From the NCBI GenBank assembly GCA_026195255.1, contig JAPHSS010000008.1, forward strand, positions 1-64,000: a DNA stretch of 64,000 bases, written 5' to 3'. A program made the position numbers and the translations under genes. Shown piece after piece: positions 63,776-64,000 of the stretch; the stretch's first letter is position 1; every line of letters starts with the position of its first letter. The notes under the pieces were generated by a model, which saw only the letters and a program-made list of their open reading frames with translations, was not told where the DNA came from and did no database searches. The DNA is from Gammaproteobacteria bacterium (lineage in GTDB: Bacteria; Pseudomonadota; Gammaproteobacteria; SZUA-229).

Positions 63776-64000
63776 GGAGCCTCTGCAGTGAAGATAGCCC
63801 TTAATGGCGCAGGGTAGCCCTCTATGGTTTTGCTCATATCATCAGGGTCAAGAAAATCTTTTAATGAATGGTATTGCATCCAGTCGGTTGATCTTTGTTC
63901 CTCCTGACTAGTAAAACTTTCATCAACTAATTTAACGTTTTTAAAACCACAACGCTGCAACCACTTAATCATTGCTTTACTACTAGGCAGAAACCAGACA
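63772..64000 (-). CDS. cmoB: tRNA U34 carboxymethyltransferase CmoB, C-terminal part
   Basis: The frame is open to the end of the window. The C-terminal 76 residues contain [20 protein letters not shown] and [14 protein letters not shown], which are characteristic of CmoB, the enzyme that makes cmo5U34 in tRNA from carboxy-SAM. The start and the methyltransferase core lie beyond 64000. The ATG overlap with the thioredoxin-like gene suggests co-transcription. Confidence 0.92.
   Translation of the reverse strand, partial: VWFLPSSKAMIKWLQRCGFKNVKLVDESFTSQEEQRSTDWMQYHSLKDFLDPDDMSKTIEGYPAPLRAIFTAEAP

Noticed and set aside
1-64000. CRISPR array, rRNA operon or intact insertion sequence
   Set aside because: No evenly spaced direct repeats with unique spacers, no rRNA-like sequence and no intact transposase were seen. 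The short tandem repeats at 42546 and 9582-9605 lack spacers.

Overview
The window is AT-rich, gene-dense bacterial chromosome. The gene set points to a gammaproteobacterium: polB, fdxA, yrfG/nudE/cysQ, nhaR-nhaA, asmA-mutY-yggX, moaC/moaDE, yicC/rph-rdgB, cmoB and many lipoproteins and outer membrane proteins with gammaproteobacterial features. The exact lineage cannot be fixed from the sequence alone; a marine or sediment Thiotrichales/Chromatiales-like organism is a guess.

Layout. 1-12.1 kb: a BrkB-like membrane protein, a DUF255 thioredoxin-fold protein with a cupin, two tandem SPOR lipoproteins, three small relics or genes (a broken formylglycine-generating-enzyme-like gene, a CPXCG protein, a 3' remnant of pilU), then fdxA, DNA polymerase II, a Lys/Glu- and Gln-repeat membrane protein and a dynamin-like GTPase. 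12.1-17 kb: deaD-type helicase, a DegT-type aminotransferase, a cold-shock gene with a sigma-70 promoter and a long leader, and an HMA-like protein lacking CxxC. 17.3-24.9 kb: a copper/silver RND efflux operon (small Cys/Met-rich secreted protein, cusC-, cusB- and cusA-like) next to a Crp/Fnr regulator with two CRP-like sites upstream. 25-42.1 kb: nucleotide housekeeping (ppnN, nudE, yrfG, cysQ), an HNH protein, an unassigned radical-SAM-like protein, an HPF-like protein, a NaChBac-type channel, nhaR-nhaA, a Sel1 protein and a porin. 42.3-44.1 kb: a helix-turn-helix/PIN toxin-antitoxin pair flanked by repeats derived from the 3' end of the adjacent tRNA-Phe gene. 44.6-52.8 kb: yggX, mutY, asmA, DUF2333, moaC, moaD, moaE, an FKBP isomerase, and a degenerate histidine kinase in front of an intact receiver protein. 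52.8-56.2 kb: a genomic island inserted at the 3' end of yicC. 56.2-64 kb: yicC, rph, rdgB, a putative metallopeptidase-like protein, a FadL porin, a YciA-type thioesterase, an acyl-CoA ligase, a ScsD/TlpA-like thioredoxin protein and the 3' end of cmoB.

The most interesting region is 52811-56221. A 21-bp sequence covering the last codons of yicC is repeated 3.4 kb away with one mismatch, and the distal copy still encodes the same last residues and a stop. Between the copies lie a frameshifted DUF4102-type integrase remnant and a tight three-gene operon: a TIGR04255-family protein, an unknown 164-residue protein and an HNH nuclease. This looks like a small, immobilised island whose cargo may be a defence system not described in this form. 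The second accessory spot is the tRNA-Phe region, where the same 17-bp tRNA 3' end occurs three times and a string of short hairpins lies next to a toxin-antitoxin module.
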